Below, one piece after another: positions 8,878-17,722 of a stretch of DNA of 64,000 bases. The DNA lies in assembly GCF_015350905.1 (NCBI RefSeq), contig NZ_JADKRZ010000007.1, positions 62,001 to 126,000 of the forward strand, written 5' to 3'. This stretch comes from Curtobacterium sp. VKM Ac-2865 (GTDB lineage Bacteria > Actinomycetota > Actinomycetes > Actinomycetales > Microbacteriaceae). Made by a program: the position numbers and the translations under genes. The notes under the pieces are model-generated. The model had not been told where the DNA came from. It saw nothing but the letters and a program-made list of their open reading frames with translations, and searched no databases. Every line of letters begins with the position of its first letter. Within the stretch, counting starts at the first letter, position 1.

Positions 8878-9648
8878 TCAGGACCGGCCGGGCCAGAAGA
8901 CCTCGGCGCCGGCGGCCTCGACCTCGCGGACCAGGTCGAGGTTGACCGCAGGGTCGGTGATGATCGTGTCGATCGCGGCGAGGGGGGCGACGCGGCCGAA
9001 CTCCTCGCGACCGAACTTCGTGTGGTCGGCGAGCAGGATGCTCCGTCTGGCTGCCTTGATCATCGCGGACTTCACGGCCGCCTCGGCGACGTTGTGCGTG
9101 GTCAGGCCGCGTTCGGGCGTGATGCCGTTGATGCTGATGAACGCGACGTCCACGCTGACCATCCCGATGAGCTGGTGCGTCCACGTGCCGACCCCCGCGA
9201 GCGAGTCGCTGCGGATGTTCCCGCCGAGCAGGTGCAGGTCGATGCCCGGGCGGTTCGCGACGGCCATCGCCACCGGCAGCGAGTGCGTGACGACGGTGAG
9301 CCCGCGGTCGGTCGGCAGCATCTCGGCGAGGCAGATCGTCGACGTGCCCGCGTCGATCATCACCGAGCCGTTCTCGGGCAGCTCCTCGAGCGCGGCCTCG
9401 GCGATCACCATCTTCTCCGGCTGGTTGATGCCGCCGCGGTCGCCGACGCCCGGGTGCAGGGTGATCCGCTCGACCGGGATCGCACCGCCGTGGGCACGAC
9501 GGACGAGCCCGCGGCGCTCGAGCGAGGTGAGGTCGCGCCGGATGGTCTCCGGCGTGACCTCGAGGAGCTCGGCGAGGTCCTTCACGTCGACGCGGCCCGC
9601 GGCACGGGCCTGCTCGACGATGCGCTGGTGGCGCTCTGGTGCGTACAT
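8878..9648 (-). CDS. DeoR/GlpR-family transcriptional regulator
   Basis: The protein has 256 residues. The N-terminal winged helix (MYAPERHQRIVEQA ... VDVKDLAELLEVTPETIRRDL) is the DeoR signature, and the C-terminal sugar-phosphate sensor domain contains IDAGTSTICLAEML and the late motif ILLADHTKFGREEF. The start at 9648 gives the canonical MYAPERHQ opening. It is transcribed away from ptsI-mtl and toward ptsH, with 295 bases of regulatory DNA between it and ptsI. This position suggests that it controls the PTS/mannitol genes in response to a sugar phosphate; the ligand is inferred. Confidence 0.9.
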   Translation of the reverse strand: MYAPERHQRIVEQARAAGRVDVKDLAELLEVTPETIRRDLTSLERRGLVRRAHGGAIPVERITLHPGVGDRGGINQPEKMVIAEAALEELPENGSVMIDAGTSTICLAEMLPTDRGLTVVTHSLPVAMAVANRPGIDLHLLGGNIRSDSLAGVGTWTHQLIGMVSVDVAFISINGITPERGLTTHNVAEAAVKSAMIKAARRSILLADHTKFGREEFGRVAPLAAIDTIITDPAVNLDLVREVEAAGAEVFWPGRS

Positions 9649-9790
9649 CGGACCTCGGTGTCTCGTGGGTGGCGGCATCCGGCTGACCGCCTCGGAGCAG
9701 GAGCTGACCACTTCGGGGCGGAACGGACACGGACGGATGCTCGCCGACGGGCAGCGGCCCGAAGTGGGGGCAGGTCAGACCGAAACGGGC

Positions 9791-9851
9791 ATCTGTTTGT
9801 GCATTTTTATCCCCGGATGTGTTTGTTTGTCAACGCGGATCGGGGTATGGT
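9791..9851 (+). promoter_or_regulatory. AT-rich ptsI control region with TGTTTGT repeats
   Basis: An unusually AT-rich patch contains TGTTTGT at 9794-9800 and again at 9820-9826. A housekeeping-like promoter, TTGTTT (9823-9828), 17-bp spacer, TATGGT (9846-9851), would start transcription about 90 bases before ptsI. The repeated T-rich boxes overlap the -35 and could be sites for the adjacent DeoR-type protein. The remaining bases between the deoR-type gene and ptsI contain nothing else I can identify. Confidence 0.45.
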
Positions 9852-9943
9852 GCTCCAAGCCGCACGGGCGTGGTCCGTTCGTGTCGCTGTGCACAGAACC
9901 ACCAGTCCCCACCGCAAGCGCGCGTGAGATGAAGGAGTCTCGA

Positions 9944-11599
9944 ATGTCCGAACTGCTCGGAACCGGCGTCGGCCGAGGCGTTGCCCACGGCACCGTGCTC
10001 CGGATGGCGGCCCCGCTCGGCGAACCGTCGACCGCACCGCTCGAGGGCTCGTCGGACGACGCGAAGCAGGCCGTGGACGCAGCGCTCGCCGCCGTGGCCG
10101 AGGACCTCACCAAGCGCGGACAGCTCGCCGGTGGCGACGCCCAGGCCGTGCTCGAGGCCCAGGCGCTCATGGCGCAGGACCCCACCCTCCTCGACGACGT
10201 GCACGCCCGCATCGACGGCGGCACCAACCCCGAGCGCGCCGTGTACGAGGCCTTCGCGCAGTTCCGCGACCTGCTCGTCGGCATGGGCGGCTACATGGGG
10301 GAGCGTGCCACCGACCTGGACGACGTCGCCCAGCGCATCGTCGCCAAGCTCCGCGGAGTCCACGCCCCGGGCGTCCCCGAGTCGGACACCCCCTTCGTCC
10401 TCGTCGCCCGCGACCTCGCGCCGGCCGACACCGCCCTCCTCGACCTCGAGAAGGTCCTCGCACTCGTCACCCGTGACGGCGGTCCGACCTCGCACACCGC
10501 GATCCTGGCCCGCGCCAAGGGCATCACGGCGATCGTCGGCGTGACCGGCGCGGACGACCTCACCGACGGGCAGGCCGTCGTGGTCGACGCCGCCGCCGGC
10601 ACGGTCGTCACCGAACCCTCCGCCGAGCTCGTCGCCGACGTCGAGCAGCGCATCGCCGACCGCCTCGCCGCCGCCGCTGCCCCCCTGACCGCCGGTGCCC
10701 TGGCCGACGGCCACGTCGTGCCGCTGCTGGCGAACCTCGGCAGCCCGGCCGACGCCGCGGGCGCCGTCGCTCTCGGTGCGGAGGGCGTGGGGCTCTTCCG
10801 CACCGAGTTCCTCTTCCTCGACTCCCCGAAGGCGCCCACGGTCGACGAGCAGAAGGCCTCGTACGTCCAGCTCCTGGCGGCGTTCCCCGGCAAGAAGGTC
10901 GTCGTGCGCGCGCTCGACGCCGGTGCCGACAAGCCGCTGCCGTTCCTGACCGACAAGGACGAGGAGAACCCGGCGCTCGGTCGCCGTGGACTCCGGGCGC
11001 TCCGGAACCACCCCGAGGTGCTCCGCGACCAGCTCACCGCGCTCGCCCAGGCCGACGCCGAGACCGAGGCGGACCTCTGGGTGATGGCCCCGATGGTCGC
11101 CGACGCCGAGGAGACCGAGTACTTCGTCGACCTGGCCCGCGAGCTCGGCATCCGCACCGCCGGCGTGATGGCCGAGGTGCCCTCGCTCGCGCTGATGGCC
11201 GAGCAGGTCTTCGTCTCCGCCGACTTCGTGTCCATCGGCACGAACGACCTGACCCAGTACACGATGGCCGCCGACCGCATGCTCGGCACCGTCGCGAGCT
11301 ACCAGGACCCCTGGCACCCCGCCGTCCTGCGCCTCGTCGCGCAGCTCGGCAGCGCCGGAGCCGACGTCGGCAAGGCCGTGGGCATCTGCGGTGAGGCCGC
11401 GGCGGACCCGCTCCTCGCCGTCGTGCTCGTCGGCCTCGGCGCCACCACCCTCTCCATGACCCCCGCGGCCCTCGCCGACGTGCGCGCCGAACTCGGCAGG
11501 CACACGCTCGACGAGGCCCGCGAGATGGCCCGGGCGGCACTCGCCACGTCCACGGCGGCGGCCGCGAAGTCCGCCGCGGCGGCCGCGCACGCCGCCTGA
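9944..11599 (+). CDS. ptsI: PTS enzyme I (phosphoenolpyruvate-protein phosphotransferase)
   Basis: Enzyme I of 551 residues takes phosphate from PEP and passes it to HPr. The phosphorylated His184 lies in GGPTSHTAILAR. The C-terminal PEP-binding barrel shows the conserved EGVGLFRTEFLF, APMVAD and a SIGTNDLTQYTMAADR segment. The ATG at 9944 is preceded by GAAGGAGT at a good distance; the large upstream in-frame extension has no enzyme I similarity. The C-terminal tail is Ala/Lys-rich. It is followed by a C-rich tandem-repeat leader and then mtlA. Confidence 0.95.
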   Translation: MSELLGTGVGRGVAHGTVLRMAAPLGEPSTAPLEGSSDDAKQAVDAALAAVAEDLTKRGQLAGGDAQAVLEAQALMAQDPTLLDDVHARIDGGTNPERAVYEAFAQFRDLLVGMGGYMGERATDLDDVAQRIVAKLRGVHAPGVPESDTPFVLVARDLAPADTALLDLEKVLALVTRDGGPTSHTAILARAKGITAIVGVTGADDLTDGQAVVVDAAAGTVVTEPSAELVADVEQRIADRLAAAAAPLTAGALADGHVVPLLANLGSPADAAGAVALGAEGVGLFRTEFLFLDSPKAPTVDEQKASYVQLLAAFPGKKVVVRALDAGADKPLPFLTDKDEENPALGRRGLRALRNHPEVLRDQLTALAQADAETEADLWVMAPMVADAEETEYFVDLARELGIRTAGVMAEVPSLALMAEQVFVSADFVSIGTNDLTQYTMAADRMLGTVASYQDPWHPAVLRLVAQLGSAGADVGKAVGICGEAAADPLLAVVLVGLGATTLSMTPAALADVRAELGRHTLDEAREMARAALATSTAAAAKSAAAAAHAA

Positions 11600-11611
11600 G
11601 CCAGCACCAAC

Positions 11612-11706
11612 CAGCACGACACGCACCACACAGCACGACCCGCACCACACAGCACGACCCGCACCACCCAGCACGACCCGCACCACCCAGCACGACCCGC
11701 ACCGAA
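11612..11706 (+). repeat. Five tandem 19-bp repeats, C-rich
   Basis: Five head-to-tail copies of a 19-bp unit, consensus CAGCACGACCCGCACCAC plus A or C, occupy 11612-11630, 11631-11649, 11650-11668, 11669-11687 and 11688-11706. The transcript strand is rich in C and A and poor in G, and it continues so up to the mtlA start. This lies between ptsI and mtlA, where it could slow or end transcription (Rho-utilisation-like) or act as an unstructured leader. Confidence 0.8.
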
Positions 11707-11762
11707 CAGCTCCAACCCGTCCCCTCCACGCAGCAGCACCACCACACAGAAAGTCACCGCAC

Positions 11763-13319
11763 ATGACAACGTCGTCCGTTGCAGCGCCAGACGCCCCCGC
11801 CCAGTCGCGGGGTGGCGCACGCGTCGCCGTTCAGAAGTTCGGCACGTTCCTCTCCGGCATGGTCATGCCCAACATCGCGATCTTCATCGCGTGGGGCATC
11901 ATCACCGCCTTCTTCATCGAGACCGGCTGGACGCCCGTGGGCATCCTCGGCGGCTTCGGTGAGACGAACGGCGTGGCGAACGTCGGACTCGTCGGCCCGA
12001 TCCTGACCTACCTCATCCCGCTCGCGATCGCGATCCAGGGTGGCCGCATGGTCTACGAGACCCGCGGCGCCGTCGTCGGGTCGATCATGACCATGGGCGT
12101 CATCATCGGTGCCAGCGGCACGACGATGATCCTCGGCGCGATGATCTGTGGCCCGCTCGGCGCCTACCTGATCAAGCAGGTCGACCGCATCTGGGACGGC
12201 AAGATCAAGCCGGGCTTCGAGATGCTCGTCAACAACTACGCGGCCGGCATCCTCGGCTTCGGTCTCGCGATGATCGGGTTCTTCTGGCTCGCCCCGCTGT
12301 TCAAGCTCATCGCGGAGGGCCTCGGCGACGCCGTGAACTTCCTCGTGCAGCACTCGCTGCTGCCCGTCGCGAGCATCATCATCGAGCCCGCCAAGGTCTT
12401 CTTCCTCAACAACGCGATCAACCACGGCGTGCTCGACCAGCTCGGCGCGCAGCAGGTCCAGGAGTCCGGCAAGAGCATCCTGTTCCTGCTCGAGGCGAAC
12501 CCCGGCCCCGGCCTGGGCATCCTGCTCGCCTTCACCTTCTTCGGTGTCGGCATCGCCCGCTCGACCGCTCCCGGCGCGATCATCATCCAGTTCTTCGGTG
12601 GCATCCACGAGATCTACTTCCCGTACGTGCTGCAGAAGCCGATCCTGTTCATCGCCGTCATCCTCGGTGGTGCGACCGGTGTCGCCACGAACGTCGCCTT
12701 CAAGTCCGGCCTCGTCGCCCCGGCGTCGCCCGGCTCGATCTTCGCGGTGCTCGGCGCCACGGAGCGCAACAGCTTCCTCGGCGTCATCCTCTCGGTGATC
12801 CTGTCGGCCGCGGTGTCCTTCGCCGTCGCGTCCTTCTTCCTCATCGCCACCCGCAAGCGCGACCTCGCCGCCGGCAACGCCGGTGACATGAGCGCCGCGA
12901 TGGCCAAGCTCCAGGCGAACAAGGGCCGCGACGTCAACGCCGCGACCTCGGGCCTGCTCGGCAACAACGCGCCCCGCAACGACGAGGAGACCGAGGCGGC
13001 CTTCGGTGGCGTCGGTTCCGGCACCGCCACGGCGACCCGCGTCGAGAACGTCGTCTTCGCCTGCGACGCCGGCATGGGCTCGAGCGCCATGGGTGCCAGC
13101 GTCCTCCGCAACAAGATCAAGAAGGCCGGTATCGAGGGCGTCACCGTCGTCAACAAGGCCATCGCGAACCTGTCGGGTGACGAGGACCTCATCATCACGC
13201 AGGAGGAGCTCACCCCCCGCGCGAAGCAGAAGAACCCGAACGCGCAGCACGTGTCGGTCGGCAACTTCATGAACGCCCCGCAGTACGACCAGGTCGTCGA
13301 CCAGCTGAAGAACCAGTAG
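11763..13319 (+). CDS. mtlA: PTS mannitol transporter, IICB component
   Basis: This 518-residue membrane protein imports and phosphorylates mannitol. The IIC part (about 20-365) has multiple helices and the conserved GGIHEIYFPYV (279-289). After a flexible linker, the IIB domain carries the phosphorylated Cys434 in VFACDAGMGSSAMGAS. There is no IIA domain; that function is in the next gene, mtlF. The product of transport, mannitol-1-phosphate, is oxidised by mtlD downstream. The start ATG is preceded by AGAAAG, a weak ribosome binding site. Confidence 0.94.
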   Translation: MTTSSVAAPDAPAQSRGGARVAVQKFGTFLSGMVMPNIAIFIAWGIITAFFIETGWTPVGILGGFGETNGVANVGLVGPILTYLIPLAIAIQGGRMVYETRGAVVGSIMTMGVIIGASGTTMILGAMICGPLGAYLIKQVDRIWDGKIKPGFEMLVNNYAAGILGFGLAMIGFFWLAPLFKLIAEGLGDAVNFLVQHSLLPVASIIIEPAKVFFLNNAINHGVLDQLGAQQVQESGKSILFLLEANPGPGLGILLAFTFFGVGIARSTAPGAIIIQFFGGIHEIYFPYVLQKPILFIAVILGGATGVATNVAFKSGLVAPASPGSIFAVLGATERNSFLGVILSVILSAAVSFAVASFFLIATRKRDLAAGNAGDMSAAMAKLQANKGRDVNAATSGLLGNNAPRNDEETEAAFGGVGSGTATATRVENVVFACDAGMGSSAMGASVLRNKIKKAGIEGVTVVNKAIANLSGDEDLIITQEELTPRAKQKNPNAQHVSVGNFMNAPQYDQVVDQLKNQ

Positions 13320-13388
13320 CGCCGACCGGGTCCGACCAGCGGCCCGACCCACTGACCGGTCCACGACCAGTCAGCGAGTGCACGATGG

Positions 13389-13414
13389 AGAGGGGGCGGG
13401 CAACCGCCCCCTCT
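13389..13414 (+). other. Intercistronic hairpin with GCAA tetraloop, mtlA-mtlF
   Basis: An 11-bp perfect stem (AGAGGGGGCGG with CCGCCCCCTCT) closes a GCAA loop of the stable GNRA class. It lies 70 bases after mtlA and 31 before mtlF. There is no T-run after it. It may protect the 3' end of the mtlA message or attenuate transcription, letting the soluble IIA be made at a different level from the membrane protein. Confidence 0.7.
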
Positions 13415-13445
13415 TCCCACTTCCACGAACCGAGGAGAACCACAG

Positions 13446-13883
13446 ATGCCCGTCCTGCAGGAGAGCCAGATCCGGATCCACACCGAGGACACCGCCCCGA
13501 CGAAGTCGGAGGCGATGAAGGAGGCCGCCGAGATCCTCGAGGCCGCCGGCGCGGTCACGGGCGACTACTACCCGGCCATGCTCGAGCGTGAGAAGACCGT
13601 CTCGACCTACATGGGCAACTTCCTCGCCATCCCGCACGGCACGAACGACGCGAAGGACGCCATCAAGTCCTCGGCGCTGTCGTTCATCCGCTACGCGGCA
13701 CCGATCGACTGGGACGGCAACGAGGTCCGCTTCGTGGTGGGCATCGCCGGCGTCAACAACGAGCACCTCGACATCCTGTCGAAGATCGCGATCGTCTTCT
13801 CCGACGAGGACGAGGTCCAGAAGCTGACCGACGCCCCGGACACCGCGGCGATCCTGGCGATCCTCGGCGAGGTCAACGAGTGA
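13446..13883 (+). CDS. mtlF: PTS mannitol-specific IIA component
   Basis: This 145-residue cytoplasmic protein accepts phosphate from HPr and passes it to the IIB domain of mtlA. The active His64 is in NFLAIPHGTND, and the family-typical opening VLQESQIRIHTEDT and end AAILAILGEVNE are present. AGGAGAACCACAG precedes the ATG. Its TGA stop overlaps the GTG start of mtlD (GTGA), which indicates translational coupling. Confidence 0.93.
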   Translation: MPVLQESQIRIHTEDTAPTKSEAMKEAAEILEAAGAVTGDYYPAMLEREKTVSTYMGNFLAIPHGTNDAKDAIKSSALSFIRYAAPIDWDGNEVRFVVGIAGVNNEHLDILSKIAIVFSDEDEVQKLTDAPDTAAILAILGEVNE

Positions 13884-15031
13884 GCACCGCCGTCCACTTC
13901 GGCGCCGGCAACATCGGCCGCGGCTTCGTCGGGCTCCTGCTGCACGAGGCCGGCTACGAGGTCGTCTTCGCCGACGTCGCCGCCCCGGTCATCGACGCCC
14001 TGGCGGCCGCCGACTCGTACACCGTGCACGAGGTCGGCACCGGCGCCCAGGACCACGAGGTCACGAACTTCCGTGCGCTCAACAGCGCGCAGGACGAGCC
14101 GGCCGTCGTCGCCGAGATCGCCACGGCGGACATCGTCACCTGCGCCGTCGGGCCGAACGTCCTGAAGTTCATCGCGCCGGTCATCGCCGCTGCGCTCCAG
14201 CAGCGTGACGCCGACGCCGCGCCGATCGCCGTGATGGCGTGCGAGAACGCCCTGAACGCGACCGACCGCCTCCGCGAGTTCGTCGTCGAGGCCCTGCCCG
14301 CCGACGTCCGCGACGCGAGCCTCGCCAAGGCCGTCTTCGCGAACACGGCCGTGGACCGCATCGTCCCGGCGCAGCCCGAGGGCGGTGGCCTCGACGTCAC
14401 CGTCGAGACCTACTTCGAGTGGGCCATCGACCGGACGCCGTTCCACGGCACCGAGCCGGAGATCCCCGGCGCGCACTACGTCGACGGCCTCGCCGCGTCC
14501 ATCGAGCGGAAGCTCTTCACGGTGAACACCGGGCACGCCACCGTCGCGTACCACGGCTTCCTCGCCGGGGCGGACAAGATCTCCGACGCGATCGCGATCC
14601 CGGCCGTGCGCTCCGCACTCGAGTCGGTGCTCGGTGAGACGAGCGACCTGCTGGTCCGTCGCCACGAGCTCGACCCCGAGGTGCACCGGGCCTACGTGGC
14701 CGCGATCATCGCGCGCTTCGAGAACCCGCACCTGCCCGACACCGTCACGCGCGTCGGCCGCCAGCCGCTGCGCAAGCTGTCCCGCGACGAACGGTTCGTC
14801 TCACCGGCCGCCGCCCTCGCCGAGGAGGGCACCGAACCGGTGGCGCTCCTCGACGCCATGGGCGCCGCGCTCCGCTTCGACGTCGCCGACGACGAGCAGA
14901 GCGTCGAGCTGCAGGCGCTCCTCGCCTCCGACCGTGCGGACGCCGACGTGGCGACCGAGATCACGGGCCTGGCCAGCGAGCACCCGCTGCACGCCGCGTT
15001 CACCGACCGGGTGCACACCGCGCGTTCCTGA
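13880..15031 (+). CDS. mtlD: Mannitol-1-phosphate 5-dehydrogenase
   Basis: This 383-residue long-chain dehydrogenase converts mannitol-1-phosphate to fructose-6-phosphate with NAD. The N-terminal nucleotide-binding motif is HFGAGNIGRGFVGLLLHEAGYEV. The central catalytic region includes ERKLFTVNTGHATVAYHGFLAG, with the conserved KLFTVNTGHA helix. It starts with GTG at 13880, overlapping the mtlF stop. It is the last gene of the mannitol operon; a 25-bp palindromic terminator begins 11 bases after its stop. Confidence 0.94.
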   Translation: MSTAVHFGAGNIGRGFVGLLLHEAGYEVVFADVAAPVIDALAAADSYTVHEVGTGAQDHEVTNFRALNSAQDEPAVVAEIATADIVTCAVGPNVLKFIAPVIAAALQQRDADAAPIAVMACENALNATDRLREFVVEALPADVRDASLAKAVFANTAVDRIVPAQPEGGGLDVTVETYFEWAIDRTPFHGTEPEIPGAHYVDGLAASIERKLFTVNTGHATVAYHGFLAGADKISDAIAIPAVRSALESVLGETSDLLVRRHELDPEVHRAYVAAIIARFENPHLPDTVTRVGRQPLRKLSRDERFVSPAAALAEEGTEPVALLDAMGAALRFDVADDEQSVELQALLASDRADADVATEITGLASEHPLHAAFTDRVHTARS

Positions 15032-15041
15032 CGTGACCACC

Positions 15042-15091
15042 TGACGGACGGGAGGCCCGGTGCCAGCTGGCACCGGGCCTCCCGTCCGTCA
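15042..15091. terminator. Palindromic terminator, family copy 3 (perfect 50-nt palindrome)
   Basis: Twenty-five base pairs are perfectly self-complementary with no loop, centred on CCAGCTGG. The inner part contains GGAGGCCCGGTGCCAG, identical to copies 1 and 2. It sits between the convergent mtlD and the kinase gene ending at 15149, so it can terminate from both sides. Confidence 0.75.
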
Positions 15092-15148
15092 CCGGGTCGC
15101 CACCGGCGACCGTCCCCGTCCGGCGACCATCCCGTCCGGCGACGCCCG

Positions 15149-16129
15149 TCAGGCGACGCGGATCGTGAGGCCGTCGTGGTCGACCGTGATGCGCGCGGCG
15201 ACGACCGTGCCGAAGGGATCACCGTCGAGCTGCAGCTGCTCCGGCGCGTCGAGGGCCAGGTCGAAGGACCGCGCGCTCGTGTAGCGGAGCGTCTTCGACG
15301 TGGGCAGGACCCAGGCGAGCAGCCGGCCGAACCGGGTGCGGTGGAAGAACCGGTTCAGGGAGAGTCCGTAGCCGACGCCGCTCCAGCCGATGGCGCGCTT
15401 CGGCTGGAACGCGACCGCGTCGAGCACGCCGTCGTCCGGCCGGGCGTCGGGCAGGAGCAGGACCCCGGCGGTCAGCGTGCCGCAGTTGCCCACGATGAGG
15501 GTGTGCGCCTGCATGGTCCTGGCCGGGGCGTCGTCGAGCCGGTAGCGGACGGCGACCTGCCGGTTGCCGATCACCGACCGGATGATCGGGTCGGAGTACG
15601 CCACCCAGCCGAACCGCTTCTTGAGCCGCGGGCTGGTGTTCGCCGCCATGTTGGCGTCGAGTCCGATGCCCGCCATCACCAGGAACGCGTGGTGCGCGAC
15701 GGTCCCCTCGGCGTCGGTCAGCTCTGCGAGTGCGACGTCGGCCCGTCGGTCCGTCCCGGTGAAGGCCGCGCGGACCGACGCGCGCACGTCGTTCAGCGGG
15801 ATGCGGAGGTTCCGCGCGTAGAGGTTGCCGGTGCCGGCGGGCAGGAGGGCGACGGGGACGCCGGAGCCGCGGAGCTCCTCGGCGACGATCCGCAGGGTGC
15901 CGTCCCCGCCGGCGACCAGGACCACGTCGGCTCCCGATGCCCGCGCCGCCCGCGCTGCCCCGCGGCCGTCGTCCGTGGCGTCGGTCTCGAACCAGGCGCT
16001 GGGCGCCCATCCGTGCTCGGTCTCGGCGGTCGTGACCGTCGACCGCAGCAGGCCGACGTCGACCTTCACGGGGTTGACGACCAGGGCGAGGCGGTGGTCG
16101 GGACCGAGGGCGGGCTCGTCGTGCGGCAT
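15149..16129 (-). CDS. Diacylglycerol/lipid kinase family protein
   Basis: The protein has 326 residues and the DAGK catalytic fold. The ATP-binding GGDGT is in DVVLVAGGDGTLRIVAEEL, and the lipid-kinase motif LLPAGTGNLYARNL follows. It starts at ATG 16129 (MPHDEPALGP); the longer frame adds 43 residues with no family similarity. Such enzymes phosphorylate diacylglycerol or related lipids for phospholipid recycling. The actual substrate is unknown. It is convergent with mtlD and divergent from the ice-binding-like gene. Confidence 0.85.
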   Translation of the reverse strand: MPHDEPALGPDHRLALVVNPVKVDVGLLRSTVTTAETEHGWAPSAWFETDATDDGRGAARAARASGADVVLVAGGDGTLRIVAEELRGSGVPVALLPAGTGNLYARNLRIPLNDVRASVRAAFTGTDRRADVALAELTDAEGTVAHHAFLVMAGIGLDANMAANTSPRLKKRFGWVAYSDPIIRSVIGNRQVAVRYRLDDAPARTMQAHTLIVGNCGTLTAGVLLLPDARPDDGVLDAVAFQPKRAIGWSGVGYGLSLNRFFHRTRFGRLLAWVLPTSKTLRYTSARSFDLALDAPEQLQLDGDPFGTVVAARITVDHDGLTIRVA

Positions 16130-16349
16130 CGCGTCGACTGTAGTGGACGGCACGTCATCCCCCGGCTGTCCTCGGGACGTCATGCGCACGAGCGAGACGT
16201 TCCGCGCCCAGCAACACCCCCCGAACGGGTCATCTCTGGGCGTTCGTACCCCAGACACCGCGCCGTGTCCCTGAGACTGCGTTCACCGGGAAGCACGTGG
16301 GGGTCGACGACACCCGCCGGTGCACACCGATCACAGGCAGGGGCCTGTC

Positions 16350-17648
16350 ATGGCCAGCACACATCCCATCCGTCCGTTCGCGATCGTCACGACGGGGATC
16401 GGGCTCGCTGCGGTCCTGGCCCTCGGGTCGGCGTCATCCGCCACCGCGGCCACCGTCATCGACGGGCCGGTCAACCTCGGCACCGCGTCGAGCTACGGCG
16501 TGCTCGGCGCCAGCACGGTCACGAACACCGGCCCCACCGTGGTCAACGGTGACCTCGGCCTGTCGCCCGGCACCTCGATCACCGGGTTCGGCGGCGCCCC
16601 GAACGGCGCGGTCAACGGCGAGACCCACCAGACCGACGCCCCGGCCACCCAGGCGCAGATCGACACGACGACCGCGTACAACACGGCCGCGTCGCTCACG
16701 CCGAACCAGACCGGCCTCGGTGAGCTGAACGGTCTGAGCCTCACCCCCGGCGTCTACCGCGGCGGGGAGCTGGCGCTGGCGAACAACGGTGCACTGACCC
16801 TGGCCGGCACCGCCGACTCGGTCTGGGTGTTCCAGGCCGCCTCGACGCTGACCATCGGCTCGGCGTCCCGCATCACCATCACCGGCGGCGCGAACGCCTG
16901 CAACGTGTTCTGGCAGGTCGGCAGCTCCGCGACCATCGGTACCCGCGCCCAGTTCCAGGGCACCGTGCTGGCCGACCAGTCCGTCACGGCCACCACCGGC
17001 GCGACGATCGCCGGGCGACTGCTCGCCAGGAACGCCGCCGTGACCCTCGACACCAACCGCATCACCGCACCGACCGGGTGCGCCGCAGCCGGGACCCCTC
17101 AGCCCAGCGTCGCACCGACGATCACCTCCGGCACCCCCGAGGGCGCCACCGCCGGCACGCCGTACTCGTCCACCGTGACCGCGACCGGGCTGCCGCGCCC
17201 GACGTACTCGGACAACGGCACGCTGCCGGCCGGCCTGTCGATCGACACCCTCACCGGGGTCATCTCCGGGACCCCCACCACGCCGGGCACCACCACGGTG
17301 ACGATCACCGTCAGCAACGGCACCGGTCCGGACGCCACCCAGACCTTCCCGCTGCCGGTCGCACCCGCGGCGGTCGTCCCGACCCCGACGCCGACCGCCA
17401 CACCCACACCGACGGTCCCGACCGCCGTGCCGACGGTCGGCGTGCCGACCCCCGGCGCCTCGGCCACGCCCGGTGCGGTCGTCCCCGGCGGCACCGGCGG
17501 CGGCAACGGCCCCTCGGAGCTCGCCTTCACCGGCGCCGACCCGTTCCCCGGCCTGCTGGCCGCCGGCGGGATGGCCGCAGTGGGAGCGTTCCTGCTCGTG
17601 CTCCGGCACCGCCGCCGTGCCGTGGCGGCACGACGCCTCGTCGGCTGA
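16350..17648 (+). CDS. Secreted ice-binding-family (DUF3494) surface protein with Ig-like domain and LAFTG anchor
   Basis: The 432-residue protein has a signal peptide (about 1-34, ending SSATA), a DUF3494 ice-binding-type domain from about 38 to 245 ([20 protein letters not shown] ... [13 protein letters not shown] ... [19 protein letters not shown]), a putative Ig fold (about 255-340; [22 protein letters not shown]), a Thr/Pro linker and a sorting signal: LAFTG at 391-395, a hydrophobic helix and RHRRR. LAxTG is the motif of class E sortases in high-GC actinobacteria. It probably sits on the cell wall as an adhesin or ice-interacting protein. Proteins of this family are not all proven to bind ice. 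No sortase gene is in the window. Confidence 0.85.
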   Translation: MASTHPIRPFAIVTTGIGLAAVLALGSASSATAATVIDGPVNLGTASSYGVLGASTVTNTGPTVVNGDLGLSPGTSITGFGGAPNGAVNGETHQTDAPATQAQIDTTTAYNTAASLTPNQTGLGELNGLSLTPGVYRGGELALANNGALTLAGTADSVWVFQAASTLTIGSASRITITGGANACNVFWQVGSSATIGTRAQFQGTVLADQSVTATTGATIAGRLLARNAAVTLDTNRITAPTGCAAAGTPQPSVAPTITSGTPEGATAGTPYSSTVTATGLPRPTYSDNGTLPAGLSIDTLTGVISGTPTTPGTTTVTITVSNGTGPDATQTFPLPVAPAAVVPTPTPTATPTPTVPTAVPTVGVPTPGASATPGAVVPGGTGGGNGPSELAFTGADPFPGLLAAGGMAAVGAFLLVLRHRRRAVAARRLVG

Positions 17649-17662
17649 TCCCCTGACGACGG

Positions 17663-17694
17663 AGAGCCCCGGCCGCGCGAGCGCCCGGGGCTCT
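17663..17694 (+). terminator. Terminator after the ice-binding-like gene
   Basis: The 10-bp arms AGAGCCCCGG (17663-17672) and CCGGGGCTCT (17685-17694) enclose a 12-base loop and are followed by TCTCGGTC. It lies 15 bases after the stop codon. Confidence 0.7.
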
Positions 17695-17722
17695 TCTCGG
17701 TCACGCGCGTAGCCTCCGAGAC

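Noticed and set aside
11612..11706. Tandem repeats considered as a CRISPR array
   Set aside because: The 19-bp units are directly abutting with no spacers and no cas genes are present.
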